Source: Jiella marina (lineage in GTDB: Bacteria; Pseudomonadota; Alphaproteobacteria; Rhizobiales; Rhizobiaceae). Taken from it: 64,000 nucleotides of DNA. Position 1 is the stretch's first letter. Each line of letters opens with the position of its first letter. Made by a program: the position numbers and the translations under genes. The notes under the pieces were generated by a model. It worked only from the letters and a program-made list of their open reading frames with translations, was not told where the DNA came from and ran no database searches. Below are positions 63,456 through 64,000 of the stretch, piece after piece. Location of the stretch: assembly GCF_024359545.1 (NCBI RefSeq), contig NZ_JAKQZG010000012.1, positions 123,871-187,870 of the forward strand, written 5' to 3'.

Positions 63456-64000
63456 ATGTCGGGCAAAGGCCGGGCCGGAGGCGATTTTCTCGCGCGGACA
63501 GGGCGCGGCGAGCTGGCGTTCGCCATGGCGCCGGCCATCATCCTCGTCGTGCTTCTATGCATCTATCCGCTCGGCCTCGCGACAACCGCGAGCCTAGAAG
63601 GCGACACGGGCTTCACCCTCTCCCGCTATGTGGAGTTCTTCACCAGCGCGGAGACCGCGAGACCCCTCCTCCGCACCGTGACGCTCGCCGTCGCCACCAT
63701 GCTCGTGTCGATCGCGATCAGCATCCCGCTCGGTTATGTCGCCCGCTCGTCGCCCATACTCGGCACGTTGATCCGGCTCCTCGTCGCCCTTCCCCTCGCG
63801 GTTCCGGTGCTGATCGCCGGTTACGCGCTCACCCTGTTCTTCTCGCGCAACGGCCTCTTCAACAATGTCCTGGTGCAGGTGCTCTCGGTTCTGTCGGAGC
63901 CGATGACCATCTCCTATACCTGGAGCGGCCTCATCATCGCCTGTGTCTGGCGGTTCTTTCCCTATACCGGCCTTCTCGTCATCACCGCGATCGGCGCCAT
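63456..64000 (+). CDS. ABC transporter permease (partial, runs off the window)
   Basis: At least 181 codons from ATG 63456, with GGGAGG about 5 bp upstream. The N-terminus has a hydrophilic lead, then AFAMAPAIILVVLLCIYPLGLA (first helix). LLRTVTLAVATMLVSIAISIPLGYVARS, LLVALPLAVPVLIAGYALTLFF and the last visible helix before the edge follow. The pattern fits binding-protein-dependent permeases of the PotB/spermidine-thiamine-iron group. The rest of the gene and the other subunits lie outside. Substrate unknown; the LacI regulator may hint at a carbohydrate or polyol. Confidence 0.85.
   Translation, partial: MSGKGRAGGDFLARTGRGELAFAMAPAIILVVLLCIYPLGLATTASLEGDTGFTLSRYVEFFTSAETARPLLRTVTLAVATMLVSIAISIPLGYVARSSPILGTLIRLLVALPLAVPVLIAGYALTLFFSRNGLFNNVLVQVLSVLSEPMTISYTWSGLIIACVWRFFPYTGLLVITAIGA

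Noticed and set aside
1..64000. CRISPR array
   Set aside because: No series of regularly spaced identical repeats of 25-40 bp was seen, and no cas genes are present.

Overview
The window is GC-rich DNA from an alphaproteobacterium, most likely a member of the Hyphomicrobiales (Rhizobiales). The grounds are the cckA-recA-alaS-icd neighbourhood, the suhB-efp-MotA/OmpA block, a DksA that has lost most of its zinc cysteines, the eukaryote-like NADP-isocitrate dehydrogenase, and a GAAC-N7-GTTC LexA-like box upstream of recA. An Aurantimonadaceae-like source is a guess; the genus cannot be read from the sequence alone.

Positions 1-45,664 read as chromosome backbone. From the left: a class I fructose-bisphosphate aldolase; an M20 amidohydrolase divergent from a dipeptide-type ABC operon (binding protein, permease, a permease-ATPase fusion, a second ATPase); murI/trmJ; a type B carboxylesterase; icd; alaS; recA; the pseudouridine pair psuK-psuG; the cell-cycle kinase cckA divergent from a FliO-like protein with a long low-complexity tail; dksA; a SixA-type phosphatase; the YcjX/YcjF pair; an envelope-type protein with a large disordered head beside purA; an EamA transporter; rpmE; an ABC exporter; a PQQ sugar dehydrogenase with a cytochrome c; a MotA/OmpA pair; suhB-like, efp, a Sel1-repeat protein and a ThiE-like gene; then tRNA-Gln(TTG).

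From 45,665 the character changes. A tyrosine integrase starts about 105 bp after tRNA-Gln, the classical layout of an integrative element. Its cargo is a broken IstB gene, a MobV-like relaxase with altered catalytic histidines, an operon of unassigned genes (small proteins, a possible PD-(D/E)XK nuclease-like protein and a soluble FtsH-like AAA+/M41 protease), a small ORF split by an in-frame TGA, and a ParA plus ribbon-helix-helix pair with two 17-bp repeats upstream that look like a partition site. The right part is a pile-up of mobile DNA: an IS66-type element truncated inside tnpB by a large serine recombinase gene, followed by an IS3-type element with recognisable terminal repeats. No duplicate of the tRNA 3' end was found by eye, so the right border is not fixed.

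From about 62,100 a LacI-type regulator is followed by the start of an ABC permease gene that runs off the window, with a good LacI-family operator between them. This looks like an ordinary uptake operon.

The best candidate for something undescribed is the 51,027-57,170 module: cytosolic HEAGH protease, nuclease-like protein, small proteins, ParA/RHH and the repeat site, all carried on an element with a MobV-like mobilisation protein.
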